Below are positions 63,736-64,000 of a stretch of 64,000 nucleotides of DNA, piece by piece (the stretch's first letter is position 1; each line of letters begins with the position of its first letter). Source of the stretch: Quercus robur (Eukaryota; Streptophyta; Magnoliopsida; Fagales; Fagaceae); the NCBI RefSeq assembly GCF_932294415.1, contig NC_065538.1, forward strand, positions 11,352,330 to 11,416,329, given 5' to 3'. Made by a program: the position numbers and the translations under genes. The notes under the pieces are model-generated. The model saw only the letters and a list, made by a program, of their open reading frames with translations. It was not told where the DNA came from and did no database searches.

Positions 63736-64000
63736 AAAAGAAAAAGAAAGAGACTATAGCACATCTTTGAGTTGGACCGACTGTGCTGCAGCCCAAACGT
63801 TTTTTTTTTTGTTCAGCCCAACTGTTGTAAAATGAGCAACCCAGATGATAACTCCAAAATAAAAAACTAATAACCAGCTGGGTTCACGTTCCACAGAAAG
63901 ACATTCAAGACGCTTCCTTAAAAGATTTCATAGAATATGCCCTCCACCATTTAAAATCATAACCGTCCATTATCCGCATTCTCAGTCTTTCTCTCCACTC
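62572..64000. other. Downstream flank with LTR debris and poly(A)
   Basis: RLP2 3' flank; around 63000-63180 are LTR-like fragments (AAAGCTTCTGAAGGAG, CTATAAAAGAAATTG). A (TA)n tract lies at 63353-63371 and a ~44-base A run at 63689-63733. No gene was recognised. Confidence 0.4.

Overview
The window is nuclear DNA of a dicot plant. It is AT-rich, its genes carry GT-AG introns, and it is dense with plant transposons (Copia-type LTR elements primed by initiator tRNA-Met, a Helitron, hAT and Harbinger-like MITEs, LINE and SINE debris). Its only clear host genes are plant-specific. The repeat families recall those of woody rosids such as the oak/chestnut family, but that is an impression and was not tested. 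No rRNA, tRNA gene, CRISPR array or bacterial-type operon was seen.

Layout. 1-2148: left-truncated minus-strand Copia-type element (gag remnant, primer-binding site, 5' LTR). 3475-4298: non-autonomous hAT element between two mirror-image microsatellites. 4747-20551: one 15.8-kb minus-strand, non-autonomous Copia-type element with matching 5-bp target duplications (ATAAG). It carries a decayed gag, no pol, and an extra gene-like reading frame with its own TATA box. Its 3' LTR holds three tandem copies of a ~400-bp unit that is single in the 5' LTR. A 6.1-kb Helitron carrying xylose isomerase exons sits in the second copy, and a solo LTR sits in gag. 20.6-35.3 kb: intergenic DNA full of nested elements, each delimited by inverted repeats and target duplications where possible; one of them carries an AN1 zinc-finger gene fragment. 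35.4-48.0 kb: a leucine-rich-repeat receptor-like protein (RLP) gene with a ~7.7-kb first intron and a tandemly duplicated three-exon LRR module. 51.2-53.6 kb: a two-exon gene for a small membrane-anchored protein, damaged in exon 1; parts of its 3' end and flank also lie at 20.6-21.2 and 30.3-31.7 kb. 55.3-58.7 kb: DEAD-box RNA helicase pseudogene. 59.1-62.6 kb: a second RLP gene lacking its 5' exons.

How it fits together. The right half is a fragment of an RLP (immune or developmental receptor) cluster. It evolves by duplication of exon modules whose introns are all phase 1, by transposon insertion into exons, and by loss of 5' ends. The left half is a nested transposon stack whose order of events can be read from target-site duplications and from empty sites elsewhere in the window.
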